From Desulfobacteraceae bacterium (GTDB lineage: Bacteria > Desulfobacterota > Desulfobacteria > Desulfobacterales > UBA11574): a stretch of DNA of 6,816 nucleotides. Shown piece after piece: positions 4,614 to 6,816 of the stretch (its first letter is position 1; every line of letters begins with the position of its first letter). The notes beneath the pieces were generated by a model. The model ran no database searches, was not told the DNA's origin, and was given only the letters and a program-made list of their open reading frames with translations. A program made the position numbers and the translations under genes. The stretch covers positions 1 to 6,816 of the forward strand of contig PKTV01000451.1 of NCBI GenBank assembly GCA_002868985.1, given 5' to 3'.

Positions 4614-6816
4614 TTATTCCCTTTTAAGATTTGAAACGCTCAGCTTAGGTATCATTTTGTTGTGCAATCGCTCTGCTCGTAAACAGAAGCTTTCCAGCTT
4701 TGCGGTGATCAGTTGAGGAAACGGCGAGCCGTCGCTCTCAATGGCCAAAAAAGGCAGGTCGTCAAGACTGGTGAGCACGGATCGAAGTTGGTTATTCTTT
4801 GGATCCGTTGCCAGTTTGCCTTCATGAGTCATGGCTTCACTAAGGATGGCTTCTGCCAGACGGTTTGGCATACAGCCAAAAGGACCGATGGCAATGACAC
4901 CGCAAGTGTGTGACGCTATTTCGGTTAGGGCGCTTCCCACGGTCAAAATGGCTTCACCGGAGAGATTGAGTGATAAATGAGGGGAGGCATTGTTTATAAT
5001 GGATCTAATATTTAGCGGTTCTGCATGAACCAGTCCCGAGCCTGCCAGTATCGATTTGATACGCCTTGTATATCGAGCCATATACATTTTTTTAAGTAAA
5101 AATGATAGTTTTTCGCGAATTGACATGGCGTGATCGACAAGTCCTTTATCCACCAGATAATCGGCATAGAGCGCCCACTCGGCAATGGGCGAACAGATAG
5201 TAGCGAATCCCTTTTTTGCAAGCCGTTCTGTCAGATACTGTCTGGACAATTCATCTCTCCTTACAAATATTTCACCCATAAGAGAGATTGTCGGCACGGC
5301 TTCCGGTGGATGCTTCAGGGGAATTTCACGGAATTGTTCGGTTGTTTGGGTAAGTTGTTTTTCAAGCTGGGGAAAATCCCCTTTTTCAAAATTGCGAATA
5401 ATTAAATCCCATTCGTCGTTAAAAATTTGGATCGCCGATTCAACATCAACAGCATTGGCCAAAAGCATTGATCGAATGTCTTCCATGGTATCGGATACGA
5501 CCACACCGCACCATGCTTTTAAATGAAAATCGTTGCCCAGCCCGGCATATGAATTCTCTGATGATAGTGAAAAGAGAGCCACATCCGGTATTTCTTGCCT
5601 TTTTACCAGATCTTCCATGAAAATACGATATTGGCCAAATCGGCATGGACCGGAACCGGTAAGCATAAAATAAACCAGAATTTCGTTCTCTTTTTTTTCG
5701 TTGTAAATGAAACTGAGCAACGTTCCTGTGGTGAGTATCAATGGCAGACATTCCTTACATGACGTATTTGCCCGTCCAAGTTTCAAAATTGTTTCGTCTG
5801 ATGGAGGGTGGGCGACGGCATTGAAACCGAGGCTGCGAAATACGGCTGCAAGAGATTCTGTCGTTAGTTTTCCCATAGATGGAATCAATAGTTTCACACG
5901 TGAGTGGGTCATTGGCAGCGTTTCACCTGAAGAAGTTATGATCTTTGGGATGCTGTTTTCCAGTTTTGTGCGAGCAGGTATGAACGTTTGTTTCTTTGAA
6001 GCAACAATTTGTTTTGCTGTCAGTTGTCGGTATGAAGATATGATATCGATAAAAGCTTCGATGCGGGTTTCCAGCCCGGCATCGGCGGAGTGACTGTCCA
6101 GTTCAAGTGTCAGAGAGGGCTTTCGGCCCATGATGTCCCTGAAATATCCGATAATAAACGAATCCGGGCCACAGGAAAAGTTGGTGACAAAAGTGCCAAA
6201 AAGTTGAGGATGTTTTTTAACCATTCTGGCTACTTGAAGGATACGCTGACCCATCCCCCAGTACATATGGCGCTTTGACTTTTCATGGTTAAATAAAAGA
6301 AAATCAAAAGGGATGACAAGGATGCCTCTTGATGCGAACTTGTGGGGGATTCCCATGTGCGCTTCTTCAACAAACCCATTGTAAGGTCGGGCAAAAATAA
6401 CGACAGCAATCTGATTTGGATCGGATTCGAGTTGTTGCAGCATGTTTTTTCCAATATGTTTCATTTCATCCATACATGCCACTTGTCGCTTTACGGCAGC
6501 TTCATAAGCAGATAATGCAGCTTTGCGCCTGACCCCCATTTGAAGGGCCGTTTCTATTAATGGTGTTTTGGCTTCCGCCAATCCCTTCGTGAGATCAAGA
6601 AGCGGAGCCAGAATATTTGTTCCTTTGGCCTTTAATTCATTGAGTTTTTGACCAAATGTGCTTTGAAGATAGAACGTTTCCCCTTGGACAAAAGGACAGA
6701 CCTGTGAACTGGAGTTGCCATCTGAGATTGGAACAGCCTTGAAATGGGGCAGGAAAATATACTCCGGCGGGTGTTTCATTTCAATTAGGGTGTGAAAAAA
6801 ACCGTGAGTTAGTTCC
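4614..6816 (-). CDS. CoA-dehydratase activase-related protein (DUF2229 type), C-terminal part; 5' end outside window
   Basis: This is the C-terminal part of a large protein related to activators and components of 2-hydroxyacyl-CoA dehydratases. Full-length relatives are often 1000-1400 residues, with BadF/BadG/BcrA/BcrD-type ATPase domains first. An ATG at 6779 gives 721 residues, but the frame stays open to the window edge. The 12 codons before it read ELTHGFFHTLIE, continuing the family's HGH...DYIFLP pattern, and no ribosome site precedes that ATG, so the real start is beyond 6816. Numbering from that Met: YIFLPHF (7-13) and CPFVQ (28-32); ARPYNGF (130-136); HMGIPHKF (141-148); TNFSCGPDSF (199-208), a hallmark; LELDSHSADAG (225-235). 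A second module has SCKECLP (340-346), TGSGPCRFGQY (374-384), MGEIFVRRDE (501-510), PFGCMP (633-638) and a final ESDG...LESF (681-698). Conserved cysteines 203, 341, 344, 379 and 636 could bind Fe-S clusters. Such proteins are soluble and oxygen-sensitive; the substrate here is unknown. Confidence 0.88.
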   Translation of the reverse strand, partial: ELTHGFFHTLIEMKHPPEYIFLPHFKAVPISDGNSSSQVCPFVQGETFYLQSTFGQKLNELKAKGTNILAPLLDLTKGLAEAKTPLIETALQMGVRRKAALSAYEAAVKRQVACMDEMKHIGKNMLQQLESDPNQIAVVIFARPYNGFVEEAHMGIPHKFASRGILVIPFDFLLFNHEKSKRHMYWGMGQRILQVARMVKKHPQLFGTFVTNFSCGPDSFIIGYFRDIMGRKPSLTLELDSHSADAGLETRIEAFIDIISSYRQLTAKQIVASKKQTFIPARTKLENSIPKIITSSGETLPMTHSRVKLLIPSMGKLTTESLAAVFRSLGFNAVAHPPSDETILKLGRANTSCKECLPLILTTGTLLSFIYNEKKENEILVYFMLTGSGPCRFGQYRIFMEDLVKRQEIPDVALFSLSSENSYAGLGNDFHLKAWCGVVVSDTMEDIRSMLLANAVDVESAIQIFNDEWDLIIRNFEKGDFPQLEKQLTQTTEQFREIPLKHPPEAVPTISLMGEIFVRRDELSRQYLTERLAKKGFATICSPIAEWALYADYLVDKGLVDHAMSIREKLSFLLKKMYMARYTRRIKSILAGSGLVHAEPLNIRSIINNASPHLSLNLSGEAILTVGSALTEIASHTCGVIAIGPFGCMPNRLAEAILSEAMTHEGKLATDPKNNQLRSVLTSLDDLPFLAIESDGSPFPQLITAKLESFCLRAERLHNKMIPKLSVSNLKRE

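Overview
The window most resembles a chromosome segment from a strict anaerobe, probably a Desulfobacterota (deltaproteobacterial, sulfate-reducer or syntroph type) genome. The reasons are a giant 2-hydroxyacyl-CoA-dehydratase-activator-like protein, an iron-sulfur U32 protein, a bacterial histone-deacetylase-like hydrolase and a stand-alone SagB-type oxidoreductase, all with mixed GC content and long AT-rich spacers. The lineage is inferred from gene content, not from any marker gene. I see no rRNA, tRNA, CRISPR array, transposase or prophage gene.

Layout, left to right. Positions 1-152 are a leader with a good ribosome binding site. A SagB/ThcOx-type nitroreductase-fold gene follows on the + strand (153-887). 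A gene-free convergent spacer (888-1207) holds a long inverted repeat and related T5/A5 motifs. All remaining genes are on the - strand: an HDAC/AcuC-like amidohydrolase lacking the usual catalytic tyrosine (1208-2092); a 424-base spacer holding a strikingly structured palindromic element (2263-2382) and a second stem-loop; a histidine phosphatase of the phosphoglycerate mutase / alpha-ribazole phosphatase superfamily (2517-3152, start corrected by its Shine-Dalgarno site); a U32 'peptidase' family iron-sulfur protein (3353-4378) with two tandem sigma70-like promoters and a leader hairpin; and the C-terminal half of a DUF2229 / CoA-dehydratase-activase-related protein (4614 to beyond 6816).

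The four - strand genes are co-directional but separated by 424, 200 and 235 bases. At least two have their own recognisable promoter, so this looks like a row of single-gene units rather than one operon. No shared pathway can be shown. The activator-related protein and the U32 protein both fit oxygen-sensitive Fe-S chemistry, while the phosphatase and HDAC-like protein are generic hydrolases. No clearly new multi-gene system is visible. The points most worth following up are the folded intergenic element at 2263-2382, the tyrosine-less HDAC homologue and the repeat-bounded spacer at 888-1207.
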